NCBI GenBank assembly: GCA_013398175.1
Contig: VZRZ01002338.1
Location: 1,384,163-1,448,162 of the forward strand
DNA length: 64,000 nt
Reading direction: 5' to 3'
DNA from: Climacteris rufus
Lineage: Eukaryota > Chordata > Aves > Passeriformes > Climacteridae
Under the pieces are notes generated by a model. The model had not been told where the DNA came from. It ran no database searches and saw only the letters and a program-made list of their open reading frames with translations. The translations under genes were made by a program, and so were the position numbers. This document shows, one piece after another, positions 37,501 to 50,560 of the stretch. Each line of letters starts with the position of its first letter. Position 1 is the first letter of the stretch.

Positions 37501-39575
37501 CCAAAAAAATATTGCACATGGTGACATCAGGAGAATGAAAACCTACCAGGCTGGATGTTGAGAGAATATCATCTAAGCAATGTTTTGCACCCAGAAGCTG
37601 CCATACACTAATTTGAAAGCCACTGAAGGATGGCATCTGAAGGGCCCAGGTCCCAGCACTCAACACTTCCTTTCACCCAAAGGAGGGTGGTGAGGGCCAC
37701 CAGAGGTGCTGCCTTGTGTAGCAATGAGACATTTGCCACAATGCGAGATGGAAATCCTATCTGGTATAATTCTTTTATATTAAAATAGATGAAATTTTGA
37801 TATGGAAATATAGAATGATGTATGTTACATTAGCCTAAGAACAGGATATTCATCTTTACTTTCATTTGTAGACTTCATAACTTTGTTTGCATTCACTACA
37901 AGATAACTACTGTACATTCCTGAAAAATGACATCTTGCATGAAAAGACTTAACAAAAGCCACAGTGCTGATAATTTTCCCTTGGATCAGGGAGGACAGAT
38001 CTTGCTGTGGTTTCACAGACATGGACCAAGGCTCTTCTTTATCATTTTCAACTAAACTGTAATGCTGTCATGGCCGCACATTAAAGGAAGTTTCTCCTGA
38101 TTAACTATTTTAGTCAGTCATGTGAAACTGGATTTATTCTCCTGGAACAAACACAAAAAGGGCAAAAATTTCATTTGGGGAGCTTGTTTGGTCAGCAAAA
38201 TGCAGACATAGTGAATGTTTTAGAAAGAGGTATATGAACTTATTGTTTTTTTATCTTCTGTTTCTCAGTGCATCTCAAGTTTTTGGAAGACATTTGAGGG
38301 ATTATATTTGGAGGCCTGGGAAACTGAAGACAGGGCAGTGAGCATTACATGTGGAGGAAGGCAGTAATATACTGTCATTGATAATTTTGAACAGTGAGAA
38401 GTAAAGTATTTATTGGGGGACACTGGCAGAAAGGTGAGTGATGCATATGCAGCTGGCTGCTTTCTGTATGGTGCTAAAGCATTAATTTTAAATAATAAAG
38501 TCTTAATCAGATTATGTCTGTATTTTGGACAGCCTCTCTGGTACTGTGCTAGCTGAAGCTGCCTGAGACAACCACCTTTTGTAAGCACTTACACAGGGAA
38601 TGTGATCTTGTAGTAAAGACACCTTTAGTCCATCATGCAAAAATGTAGCAAATCCCTGCAGCTGAAAGCTGAATCTTCACATATTTGGAGCACTGATAAA
38701 CCAGATTTTTCAGATCAAGAGTCTTTCCAAACTCATTACCTACTCTTGTAGTTGTTCCCAGTCAGCTTCTCCTCTATGGCTGAGGTAGATTTTCAGCTAT
38801 GCTATATCCAAAATTAAATGCAACTTCCTGTTCAGTTTACATGTTTGCACTTAGAGGCACTTGCAATCAGGACATCAAGAGAGGTGGACTTTTAAGTTTA
38901 AAAATGTAAAAATGCCTTATTTTAATTATTTGTAACCAAGGAAATTCCTTAAATAAGCCACTTGCACCTTAGATGTGCAATCAGCATTGATTTAGGAGTC
39001 TGTGTTCCACAAAAATAATATATTTCAACAGATTAAAAAGAAAAAAAAAATAAACAAAGCTCAACAACCTTTAATTCATGTTATAATAGTTTAAAAGAAC
39101 GTTAACTGACCCTCCAGGGAAAATAAAAAACCTATAATCAGACAGAGTCATTACTCTATATTATGTTCTAAAAAAATTTTAATCCCTGTATTTAAAAAAA
39201 AAAAAGAAAAAAGTAGATATTTATATTTTTGTTGCTGTTTCTCTTCCTTACCCTGGACATATGGCACTTAAAATTGTGCACAGACCCTTTGTAAAAACAG
39301 TGTGAGTTAGACACAGAGTATTGCCCAGACATGTAGCTTTAACTGTGAATTTCTTTGCTTTGGCACCAGAGGGTCAAAGTCAAATTTTAGGTGTTAACCA
39401 AACATAGGGTGCATTCGGTTGTTTTGCCATCAAGTTTTAACATGTGAAAAACTTGATGTCTCTTAAATAATTAACTGTTTTTAATAAGTGTCAGAACTGT
39501 CTCCCAGTTTCCATTTGTCCTTGTGGCTCAGGCAAAGCCGTGCTCTGGAGCTGCCTCTCGTGGCTGGCTCGGAGG
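37501..39575. other. Non-coding stretch, no gene recognised
   Basis: AT-rich sequence with short A-rich runs near 39041-39051 and 39194-39212. No gene, RNA or transposon signature was seen. Confidence 0.55.
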
Positions 39576-39579
39576 TGGG

Positions 39580-39880
39580 CACTCCCCCCACCAAAACTTT
39601 TCAGTGACGACAAATCATAACCGGTTTGGAAATGAATCGATTCGCAAGGCCCGTTGCCAGAGGTCAAATTTGCAATTGCATGGAAATGTTAAGGTGCAAT
39701 TGCTTCAGGCTTTAATGAACTCCGAAAAGAAATATGCAGGCCTGCAAAGCTCATCCATTAGATCCTGACCTACAAATGGCAAGGAATAACAGCAACGCAA
39801 CCACGAGGTGTGCTGACTAAGGAAATTATCTGGGTACAATTAGCATTACATGTTTTGGCATTTAATCGTGGTGCCTGGGC
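39580..39880. promoter_or_regulatory. Candidate conserved non-coding element
   Basis: A compact, repeat-free block with an unusual local concentration of CpGs (GTGACGAC, AACCGG, ATCGATTCGC, CCCG) directly followed by AT-rich homeodomain/POU-like words. The palindrome TGCAATTGCA lies at 39671-39680, with a related GTGCAATTGC at 39695. The high word complexity and retained CpGs suggest functional constraint, but this could not be tested. Confidence 0.35.
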
Positions 39881-42301
39881 ACAGGAGAGAGCACAGAAAT
39901 TGCAAATTACGGTAAGAAGAGTGTTTTGGATGATGTGCAGATTTTCTCCTGCTCACCCTTGCCCCAAGCAGCAGCACAGACCCCTCTCCTGCAGCTTTGG
40001 GAAGGAAAGGGTGGCAGTCCTTGGCTGGTTCAGGGGGGCTACATATCCCAAAAGGTAGCTCACACTGGCCCCAACAGATGGGAACTCTCCTGGTCAAAGA
40101 AATGGGGACAGGACAGTGTTTCTTCTCAGAACTCCTGCCTTCCCAAGTACAGGGCAGACCAAAAATAGGAGTAATTTGTAGAGCTATTAATAGATTGCAC
40201 AAACCAACCTGAGAACAAAGAGAAAAATAATCACACTCCAAATGAATTAGTGGGTCTTTCTAAGGCGATGAGGAGAGGAAAGTTTATTTTGCTTACACCA
40301 TTGGTGCTGCACTGCAGAAATTATATTCATCCTTCTCTTCACAGTAAAAATTCTCTGCTTGCTTAAGACCCCTAGATTTTAATTTAAAAAGTTGTTACCA
40401 GACATGGTCCAGAGATAAACACCCCTGTCTGAGTACACGTTAATTGCTGGCGGCTGGAGGCAAGTGTCTGGTCCAAGTATCTCAGCTAAGCTCTCCCCTG
40501 TAATGAGACAAACTTCCCACAGTCCAAGAGAGCCAAAAAATCCAGCCCTGGATGTGCAGCTCCACCTGACCTCAAGTTCTCAGGCTGGAAAGTGTCCACA
40601 TCCACTTCCATGCTGTTCTGTGAGGCTTGTGCCCTGAAGTTGTGATGAAGGAATGCTGTGAAGGGCTCTGGCATGTTTCAGTGCCAGGTACAAAACAAAT
40701 GGACAAACAAGGAAATAAATAAATAAATACAGTTCTCATTTGGCACAAACCTCCTAGCAACATAAATAATCAAAACCTGATTAACAAACTGGTCAGTTTA
40801 AAATGAAAGTAATGATATTCCTTTGCCTTCCTGCTCCCATCAGTATGATCACAAAAGGTTATCTGTTTGGATAAATTAATTAGAGTCATCAAGCTGGCTT
40901 ATTTGCCAATGGGTAGGTTTCGTTTTTGTGACCCAAGAGCAGCTTCCCAGGATGACTTTCCCCCATAGGTGGCCTGCCCAGGGCACTGTCAGAGGGTGAG
41001 TGCAGGTCTCGGGACCAGCTCTCAGCCAGAGCAGAAAAGCCCTGGCCAGGCTGGCAGAGCCACATCAGCTGGTGCTGGACAAGGGCATGCACAGGGAAAG
41101 GGAGGGGATGGGTGTCACCCCATCATCCCCTGCCCCTCTCATGGCCAACAGTCATTCCTCTGTAGCAGTTTGGAGGAGGTTCAACTAGTGGGAAAACAAA
41201 AAGAAGAAGCAAGAAAAGAGTTTCTCTTATTTATGGAGAGCCCTGCTTTGAGCCTGTGTACCCAGGAAAGCAGCTCTGCGTGTGTGCAACGTGCACACTG
41301 CATTTCTTTCTCTTTTCTGCATTGCTTCCTTGCCTTTTCTTTTTTTTTTTTCATTCAAGGACCAGGTCATTGCTTCTGAACCTCTCTCTCAAGAACTGAC
41401 ACTTAAAGTGCAAATGAAGCTAATGACAAGAGACAATATTTTAATGTTAATTAGATATTTCATGTGTCTTAGTTCATCAGAGCAATATTGCTCTTTTATG
41501 TATTACATGAAAGCAGAGCTTTAGCTTGGAGGAAAACAGAGAACACAGTTGGCCATAGAAGTAGTATTCTCGGGTTTGTAATTATTAAAATTATTGTTAC
41601 ATTTAGGAAATCCAGGAAACTTTGAAAGGAAGATACTTAATAATAATAATGGAGATACTGCACCATAGGAAGTCCTGGCAAAGGCTTTACATTTTTCTTT
41701 TTCCTCCTACATGAGCTGGCATTATAAAAGCTGTAGTCTCCCAGGCTCTTGCTAGGAGAGAGGATTTGACTTTTCTGTAGGATTATATTCATATATAATG
41801 CAGATATGAGGTATCTCTTTACCTGGGTTCCCCCCTGTTTCCCTTCCTGTGACACATTCCCTTTTTAATGGTTTTGTTAAAACACCAATGTGAGCTGTTA
41901 ATGCTGTGCATCCCGGTGAAATGGCCTAATGATGATGTTCACCAGAACTAGGTACATAATGTACAATATTCTCTGTGAATGTTTGCATTCCTTGTGGCCT
42001 GGCTTCTGCTCCTTTTGCGTTCTTTCACTGGCTATTTGAGAAGTTGCATTTCACTGCCAGGAAGTATTTATACAAAGCAAATTTCAAAGTTGTGCACATA
42101 CTTGAAGAAAATGAAATTTAAGGCCCTGTCACAGCAATGAGCTCCTTCCAGAGAGACCTCATGCGTGGACCCTGAATGCAGAAAACGCCTGGAGAAGGTC
42201 ACTGCCTCAGTGAGAGCTGTATTCACACCCCCTTCCATGATGTCCTGGCTGTGGACACTCACTAGTGCAGTCATTTTAAGGTGGGTTCTTAAGTGGTAAA
42301 G

Positions 42302-42323
42302 AAAAAAAAAAAGAAAAAAAAAA
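42302..42323. repeat. Interrupted poly-A tract
   Basis: 22 bases of A interrupted by a single G. Confidence 0.85.
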
Positions 42324-42574
42324 CTACAAAAATCATGTTGTGATTTCCTAACCATTCGCGTTTCAGCTGGACTTGCTTTTGAGAATAGTCTGTATAGAAT
42401 AAATAGATTAAAACCAAAATTTGTAAGGAACAACAGGGAATTTCAAAGTGAATTTATATATTCTGGAACAAGAAACATTTTTTATTTAGCAGTTGGTATG
42501 GGTGCCCACACCTAACAGGAACAGCAGTGTATAAATGTAGTTAAGCCTTCTATTTTTGTCCACAGCTAGTATTT

Positions 42575-42592
42575 AAAAAAAAAAAAAAAAAA
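42575..42592. repeat. A18 homopolymer
   Basis: 18 consecutive A, with no retroposon body recognised upstream. Confidence 0.9.
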
Positions 42593-44038
42593 GTGTTAGG
42601 TCTGTGGTTTCTTTATGTGTTGTAAGAGCAAATACACAACAGAGAGTGAATTCATTGAATAAAGTAGTATTGCAGAGGATTTGCTTGGCTTGGAATATCC
42701 TTGCTCTAGTTTCATTTTCATCGTGTTTAATTGCACTATTGTTTTTCAACATCATGTATCCTGAAGGAGAATCAAATTTATGAATGAGACTTTTGTGTAA
42801 AACACTGAAGTTTAGGTGGAGAATTTTCTTAATGATGCTTACTCAAAAATACTACTACATCAGAGGTGAGTGTTTCACCTCAGTGAGCGTGCCAGGGTGA
42901 ACTGAGGAGCTCAGGGGCAGTTTGCAGATCATTCCACAGGGATTTGGGTTCCCATCAGACTGGGGAGCTCAGCTGGGGCTTGAGCCAGTGACGAGGAGCT
43001 GGGGAGTGAAAGAGATTGTGCAGCACAAAATCAGGGCATCCTGCTGGGGATCAGTGGCAGCATCCCTCCAGAACACCCCAGCTCTTATCCCTTCCCAATT
43101 CCCAATGTATGTTAGCAGTGGAGACAACATGTTGAAAGGATGCCAGAAGGAGGATTTATTTTTTAATAAGGGGGGAAATAATTTCATAACCCAATATTAA
43201 ACACATGCCCACACATAAGATAGACATATGTGCTCACACACCCCAGCAACATCAAACTTGGTCTTGTAACTGCTTACAGAAAGGAATAAAACTTGTGTGT
43301 TTGGGGTTCATTAATATACATTAACAATTGTAAACGTTCTGCCTAAATAAAAGCTGTTTGCTTTACTACTTCAGGGTTTCTGTCCTTTAGGGACATACAA
43401 TGGGCAAATCGAATACATTGATAGAGGGCTATAAGTGCTGTAAGTTATATTTAACTAAAATAAACAGGCAGATACAGACACTTCTGCTCTGCTATAAAAA
43501 GACTGCATATGCTCAATGCAGGTTTTCTTAAGGTAAGGGACAGAGCTTAGGAAGCTCTAAGGCAGCTAGATTTGCCCATATGGGAAGGCGGTCTTTCACT
43601 GATGATTTTGCAGACAGAAATTGCCCATCTGCACTGTTTGCAGGTGTTTTGAATGATTATATTATTAGCTCTGTCTGTTCAACTTTGCTTTTTTATGGTG
43701 GCTTTAGTATTGCAGTAAATAAAAAAAAAAAAGAAATATATAAGCAGCCATCTGGTTCCCAATTTTTGACTAGCGCTCTTTGTCAAGAAAGAAAAAAGAA
43801 TTCTCAGATATTATTTCCTAGTTCTGAAACACTGGCAAATGAGGAGAACAAATCCCTAAATTCTGACCTGAATATAAAACGGGGACAGAATTTTCTCCTT
43901 TTTATTTAACTTGCTCTGATTAATCCATTTAAAAGCAATTGTCTCTGTTCTGTTCTCATTTACACCTCTGTGAAGTCAGCAGAGTAGTTCTGGGCTTACA
44001 CCACCCTTTTAGGAACAGAATCTCCTTCTGATGAAATT

Positions 44039-44058
44039 GGGGGGGGGGAGGGGGAGGA
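44039..44058. repeat. G-rich tract
   Basis: A run of ten G, then A, five G, A and two G. It is strand-asymmetric and could be structured, although it falls short of four separate G3 runs. Confidence 0.7.
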
Positions 44059-46059
44059 GAATTAGAGTGAAAGCAATCATTGTGAAACCATTTTCTATTT
44101 TTCTAAATGGTCAACAAAGACATCTGGGAAGTGGTCCTCTGCTGCTGGATTTTTCAGGGAGGATTCACATTTCTCTCAGATATTTTTGCAAAGAAATAAC
44201 AAAACTTTGCAAGACCTTTGTAAATAAAGAACAAGCTATTTGCTATCTCAGCAGTAAGTTCCAAATTCTTAGGCTGCATTTAGGTTTCTCTGAGCATAAT
44301 ATTTGATTATTGGCAATATGTTTCTAGTTTAATATTTCATATAGTGCATAAAGGCCTCTTCTGCTCTTAAGCATTCTGTAGATATTAATGAAAGGAGTGG
44401 ATTTGTAGATTTATCTGGTGCCTGAATACCTTTCGCTGCAAATTGTTTCAGAGCTGGATCAGAGCTTTACACAGTCATTTAATGCTGCCTCTATATTCAT
44501 GAAATCGGAATTATGTATCTAAATGTAGGTAGTCTTTGGAGAGCTGGTGCCAAGCCACACAGATATGACCCAAATCCAAGTATTCTTCAAGTTCCCAAAA
44601 CCCCATGTGGAGTTCCCTGTGTTCTCCATGAGCTGCAGTCCCTCACACGGGACTTGTGTGGGGAAGGAAGGCCTGTGCTGGCTCTGGGGTGGCTGGGAGG
44701 GGTCCAGTGGCAGCATTCGCACAATAAAACCAAGTGTGTGGCCATAATCCGGCACTTGCAGTCCCCGAGGCAAGCACTTAACCTACAGCTGGAGCCTGCC
44801 CCCGGGATATGTCTGCTTGAGGCTGAAGGCCTTTGGAAAGACAGCAGCCTGTAAAGGATTGCAAGTGTAATCCCAGGAACGCCCCAAATCCACGGAGAGT
44901 GAGGAGCACAAGATCAGTTATTGGGTGAGCACGGCAATGCTGATGGGCAAGGAGGAGTCCCTGGCTCTAGCTGCCAGCCAGGTGCACAGTCCCTGCTGTG
45001 GTGTAGTGGCACCACACAGCTGCTGTTCACAGAAGTAGACCATCACAACAGGAACAGAACAATGGCAGAACAATGTTGGCTTTAAGGTTGTTCATCATCA
45101 TGAAACTTTTTTCAGTATGCCCTTCCCCGCCACTTGCCTTGCTAGTTTGGAAACAGCCTCATTTCTTCAGACCTTTTTGTTCTGTCCAAACAATTAACTC
45201 TAACCTAGTCGTCATTCCTGAGTCTGGGCAAAATATACACATCTTGGTTTTGGAGCATGGATGTAGCACATGGCAGGTAATTGCTTGGGGCTTGGTTACT
45301 GGAGGTTTTATAAATGCACGCTGTATTTCTGCTTGCTTTCTATCAGTCCAGCTCCTAAACTAAAACACACTCATATTGTTCATTAATCTTCTATGCATCT
45401 ATGCTATTAATATTCTAGTAATTTGATCATTGTATCCTTAAATTAATAGAAGTCAGCATTCCTAAAAAGATTATGCACTCTTGCAACAGTCATGTGACTA
45501 ATAGTAACATAGACACTAACTCTTCCTCATGCCGAGTACACAGGTCATGTAAGACAGGCTGGGATCTCACTTTAATGCTTAGGACTGCACTTGATTCCCT
45601 TGGCACCATTGCCAAGGCTGAGACATCATGTTTTCCAGCAGACATTGTAATCTGTGCACCGCTATGAGGCCACAGGAGCTGAATGGTGATACCAGAAATG
45701 GGGAAGGTAAACAACTCTCAGCCAACTGTACACTGCTGTGGGAACTTCTCCCTGAGCTAAGAAAAGAAAATGCTTAAAGACAACATCCAGCTCTTCGTGT
45801 TCCTGTGATAAGTGTGTGGAAGACAAATGTAAGGAAAAAAGAAAGGCAAAAAACCCCAACAACAACCATGCAAACAACTCCATTGATTTGTTCTCTGCAT
45901 TTGGCTGGCTGTGGCTGTGTCTCAAAGGCCATCTGGGCACCTCCACTGAAGCAAGAGTTTGTTTTGTGTAGTAAGGTCAGCTCTCATGGAATGGAGCTCA
46001 CTGAATAAAGGCACCCGAGGTTCAACAGCTTTTGTTTACACTTCCAGTTTAATAATATG

Positions 46060-46238
46060 AGACATATTGCCAGGTTACCCAGGGAGGTTGTGGATGCATC
46101 ATCCCGGGCAGTGCCCAAGGCCTGGTTGGATAAGGCTTTAACAACCAGGTCTAGTGGAAGGTGCAGTTAGGTAGGGTAAGGACTTAATGATCTTTAAGGT
46201 CCCTTCCAACCTTTAACATTCCATGATTCTATGGTATC
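46060..46238 (+). mobile_element. CR1 LINE, truncated 3' end
   Basis: The segment follows the well-known avian CR1 tail in order: a 'TTACCCAGGGAGGTTGTGGATGC' type start, 'CAAGGCCTGGTTGGATAAGGCTTT', 'ATGATCTTTAAGGTCCCTTCC', and the terminal octamer-type ATTCTATG near 46227-46234. The terminal octamer repeat is reduced to a degenerate CCATGATTCTATGG. Only the last 180 bp or so of the element remains, as is typical of 5'-truncated copies. A segment between 'GTCTAGTGGAAGG' and 'GGACTTAATGATC' differs from the usual tail, so the copy is diverged. The ORF2 product is absent. Confidence 0.9.
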
Positions 46239-46244
46239 AGCCAA

Positions 46245-46304
46245 GCAGGTTTCTGTCACACATTCCTGTACCATGCAGGTTTCTGTCACACATTCCTGTA
46301 CCAT
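46245..46304. repeat. Perfect 30-bp tandem duplication
   Basis: A 30-base unit starting GCAGGTTTCTGTCACACATT occurs at 46245-46274 and again without any difference at 46275-46304, followed by a further GCAG. It begins only a few bases after the CR1 3' end. The identity of the copies points to a recent event. Confidence 0.95.
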
Positions 46305-46309
46305 GCAGT

Positions 46310-49300
46310 GTTCAGAGGAGACCTCTTCCCAAACTCAGAAAAACTGGAAGGTTTAGGATCTTGCTGGTGTTGCTCTACTCTTTCTCATTTCAGTGCTGTT
46401 TGGCAGTTTCTGCTCTATTGGATTTGTCTCTGGCATATCAACAGAGCAGAGCACAAGGAACAGGCACCTTTCAATGGTGGGGAACAGGTCTGGACATCAG
46501 ATCACCTCTTTTGATTTTCCCTCTACCAGCTATGACATGGATATGTTATTTTGTTATTATTCATTGACAGATTTGATGAATGGTTTGAATTGCTCTTGGA
46601 TTAATCCAGGGTAAAATGTATATTGTGGCTGCAGATCCACAGGAGAGAGTCATGAGATATGAATTTTTGTCCTCTGGATCCTGGGACTGGGTGTGCTTTC
46701 CTTGCAGATTTTCACTCACAGTTTTCATATTCTAGTTGATCAGTACAAAATGACTAAAACCTGAGAGATGGATTTATTTTTTAACTAATGCAAATAATCA
46801 TGTTGGTTATAATTGTTATTAGGGCTCCTTTGGGAATCTGTTGTTACAAGCACTCAGCCCTTTTGTCTTTCCTTTGGGTCTCCAGGCTATATTGCAATTT
46901 ATAAAGATACCAGACCTTAGGCTAAATCAATGTCCTTAGGGTTATGAGATGTTGCTAAATATCAAAACAAAATCCCAGTGTTCCAGTTCTTTAACTTCAC
47001 TATGTTTAATTAGCCATTCCAATTAACCTTCCCTTTGTGTTCCCTTATGTTTAAAGGGTTATATTAAAAGTACTGTAGAATTAAAGCCATTTAAAATATG
47101 CTGAGTATATTTCAAGGCATTCAGAAAGCCTCTTACATGACGCTGTCCTCATTTCAGTTTCACTAATGACTGGTCACTGGGGGCATATTTCCAAACCTCT
47201 GCACCTAGGTTGCAGAAATTGTAACAATATCCCTACATGTGCATCCAGGTCACAGCGTGCTCAGATGGGAAATTACTTCTGCAGGTCTCTCACTGTGTTG
47301 CTCTATGTGCCCGTGGGCACAAAGGACGTGTCAGGGAAGACTTACACATTCCTGCTCTGAGAATTTAGACATGGACAAGCGTTTAGTCAACATTTTTTGC
47401 TCAGAGGTCTGACAGAAAGACAAACACCAAATTTGGATTGCTGAATTCTGCTTTACAAGGTACTCAAAACAATTCCCAGACTTATAAAAAACAGCAGTGT
47501 GAGAAACAAGGGAAAAGCATGTGGAAACACTAAGCTTCTCATCCCAACTAATTCATAAGATTGGATTCCTGCATTGTTACGGAGAGATGAAAAATACCAG
47601 GCAAAACCTGTTCAAACAGTAAGTTGCAAGAACAATAAACCACCAGTGGTTTCCCAGGCTGGTGCCCCCACCCACACCTTGTTCCAGGGACAGGTAACAT
47701 CCAGGTCTATTCAGGGTGATGGGATAGGAGCGTGTCCAAAACTATTTCTGTAGTCTTTAGGAATCTATGCATTTGGAAATGTATGCTGAGAGCACTCGGT
47801 GAGGTAGGAGAATACTATTATGCCCATTTTATTATGCCCAAGGGTGAGTACATTTTTTAGATTTATGTTATATTAGAAAGATTTTCACTTATTATTCTCT
47901 GTGCCTAACTCTCTGGATGCATTTTATAAGTCATCAGGATTTAACTCATGGCTATGGATTTTGTTATGGGAGAGCAGGTATCTAAAAAATCCCTGACTTG
48001 TCCAGTGTCATTCTGTATGTCTGGTGGCAGAACTAGGAACAAAAACCAGTCTATATATCTAGTCTCTGACTCTTCCCTAGGTAACTTTCTCCAACTGTTG
48101 TATTGAAAGATCATTTTAATTCATAGTTTTGTTTGTTGGAGGATATTAATTTCTCTGGGGTGAAATATGATGACAGAACAGCATTTATTTTTCTATTTTC
48201 TCTATTTGGGAGGAGCTGAGATGATTCTGAGACCAGAATACAGTGTTATTTTAGTTAAATTTGTTCCCTCAAGGAATTTGTTTTTAGATATTTGGTCTTT
48301 TTACAGAAGAGGGAGGAAAAACAATAGAGATGTTTATTTTATTGATGCTGTGATATCAGGGGCTTTCGCTTAAGAAATCTGTTGGAATCTGTCTTTGTTT
48401 TCTAAGACAAGGTAGTTAAAAATATATAAAGTTCTGTGTTAAATAGTTTGATGGCATAATTTCAATAAAGGCATTGTCTGGTATCCTCACTGTATGACTC
48501 GTATAGGATACAAAGGAAACTAAGAAAAGCGAAGATTCATTTCCCTTTGCTTCTTCTTCTCTGCTTTTCATTGGCAACAGTAAAGTTCAACTGTAAGACA
48601 TGTGATTGTAATATCAAATAACCTGCTGGTGTCTCATAAAGAAGTACTGGTTGTTTAAACGACTATTCATAACAGACTTAGATATTTCATAGCTGGTGTT
48701 GGTTTAAGATTCAGATAACATCAAATCAGTTGGAGTATGAGATTCAGCTCCTTTGAAAATGTACAAAGAACAAAGCCAACAGCATTACTGATGACTGACT
48801 AGTTGGGGGAGAAGAAAACAACGAATATATTTAGGATTTTTATCAAGCCTGTCGAAGAATCTCAATATGAGGAGCTCTATAGGCATGTGATAAACATCAC
48901 AAAAACTAGAGATAGTGAAAGATGAAGAGTATGGGACTTAGCATGTCTAGCTCTACAGTAAAATAGTTTATACAGAGTACAGAGACGGCTAAACATAAAT
49001 CATTCCCTAACAGTTCTTCAGGGCATGTTGTTGGGAAATACCTGCTAACAATGCCATCAGTTTATTTTGTATATTGACTTCGAAGCCAGTGCAGGGAAAG
49101 AAGGAGCTGTGACTCTGCCCACGTACTGAAACATTTCCAGCCCCCCTTGCAGGAAAGACCCAACCTTGTGCATTTTGCACAGCCCTTCCTAGAGGGGGTT
49201 TCCACAGCAGATGCAGTGGCTCGAGCTCGCTCCAGGAGTAACTCTTTCATAGCGAGACATTCCTGCAGTAGCGCAGCTCTGCAGGGAAGCTCATGTTAGG

Positions 49301-49315
49301 GAACAAAAGCACTCT
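46310..49315. other. Non-coding stretch, no gene recognised
   Basis: Plain AT-rich sequence with short unrecognised frames. No repeats beyond short homopolymers were seen. Confidence 0.55.
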
Positions 49316-49319
49316 AGGA

Positions 49320-49720
49320 GAACTTAGATGTAGAGAAGTATTTTTTGAGATACATTTATTAGCCACTGTATTGCTAATTGCTGATCTCCTGTTGAGCTAA
49401 CCTCAAGTTCGATGGGGACAATGTTTATGAACCTGGCACTTAAAAGAGGAAATCTGGGGCAAAACAATAAGTACATGTAACACTGATCTTTGAAGCTGCA
49501 TCATTTTGCCTTATCAGCAAAGGTGCATTCAGAAATCAGGCAGTCGCCACTAAGTGAGAAATAAAACAACAACAAAAAATCCCTCCCTTTGCTTCAGGCT
49601 TTTGGATGCACTGGATTAAGTTCACTGCTAATTAGACACAATTGTGAAGCACAATTATTTATGAACCTTCAATGGGCCGAATTCATGAAAGGAATAACGA
49701 GTATGTATTTCCCTTTTGTA
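49320..49720. promoter_or_regulatory. Possible conserved non-coding element
   Basis: Repeat-poor block with many homeodomain-like words (TGCTAATTGC near 49371, GCTAATTAGAC near 49627) and a few retained CpGs (GTTCGATGG, CAGTCGCC, GGGCCGAATTC). Texture resembles developmental enhancers. This is an inference only. Confidence 0.25.
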
Positions 49721-50280
49721 GAATTTTAATGAAGAAATGGCATTACTATTCATTATTTATCCACTTTCAAATTGTAATGAATAGTTCTACTAGCAAACAC
49801 CAAATTTCTGTATTTACAGAAAGGCGGAACATGTGTAGATAATAACACAGTTCAGTATGTATGAAATTCTGTAATTCTATAAATATAGGAATAAAGAAAT
49901 TATCAGCAGGACTATTCATTAAATTTTGAAAGTAGTAAATAATAAATAGGAATAACATTTATTCATTAAAATCCTCCAAACAGAAAATATTGGGTCTTTT
50001 TTTCTTAAATAAATCCAGTGCAATATTTCTGAAGGAAAGCTGGAGTTTATGGAGATTTTTATTTTTTTTCCTTTTGACATTGTTTCATATGCAGCCTGTA
50101 TCCTAAATGCATTTTAAATACCATTAACCCATGTGTTTTCATTAAAAGTTGAAATACTACATTATGCTGTGAAACAAAGACAATTTAGAGAGTCAGTCTT
50201 CCCTGGCTGAACAGACACTTTTTAGCACCATTCTGACCATGGGTTCCTGCCTCCTAAAGAAAATATATTCATGCCCAGCT
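49721..50280. other. Non-coding stretch, no gene recognised
   Basis: AT-rich sequence with nothing that I can support as a feature. Confidence 0.55.
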
Positions 50281-50286
50281 CCCTGA

Positions 50287-50524
50287 ATGGCATCACAGAG
50301 GAAATTTGGCACTTACCAGGCCCTGGTGTGTGAAGCTGAGGGTGCAAATGGGGCAATTGTGTTGCTCAGTCCCCCAGACAGCCCAGTTCAAATTGCAGAG
50401 CCTGCAGCACCCAGCTCCTACGCGGATTTTACAGCTGGACCACTCAGTGAGTGGAACCCAAAGCTCCTCACCACAGCAGTGGCAGGACCTGGCACAGGCA
50501 GTGCTGACGGGCTCAGCAGCACAG
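50287..50524 (+). CDS. Possible exon ending at a strong splice donor, product unrecognised
   Basis: An open frame from an ATG at 50287 (starting MASQRKFGTYQALVCEAEG) runs through a GC-richer stretch and reaches CAG|GTAAGG at 50522-50530, a near-consensus 5' splice site. Past the donor the frame continues for only about 12 codons before a stop, as expected if the rest is intron. The peptide is rich in Ala, Pro, Ser and Gly, with no domain that I recognise. The minus strand is also open over the same interval, which weakens the case. It could be a lncRNA exon, an unannotated small gene's first exon or chance. Confidence 0.18.
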
Positions 50525-50560
50525 GTAAGGCTGCACGGGTGGCCTCTGGTGGCTTTTAAA

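Larger units (their letters stand above)
39881..46055. other. Non-coding stretch, no gene recognised
   Basis: Mixed sequence with GC-richer patches at about 39940-40150, 40960-41170 and 44560-45030 that yield long overlapping frames on both strands without recognisable products. It holds A-rich tracts at 42302-42323 and 42575-42592, an (AAAT)n run at about 40716-40732, and a G-rich run at 44039-44058. Nothing could be identified as a gene or transposon. Confidence 0.5.

Noticed and set aside
39846..40241. 131-codon frame on the minus strand
   Set aside because: Overlapped by three plus-strand frames; composition-driven, no family resemblance.
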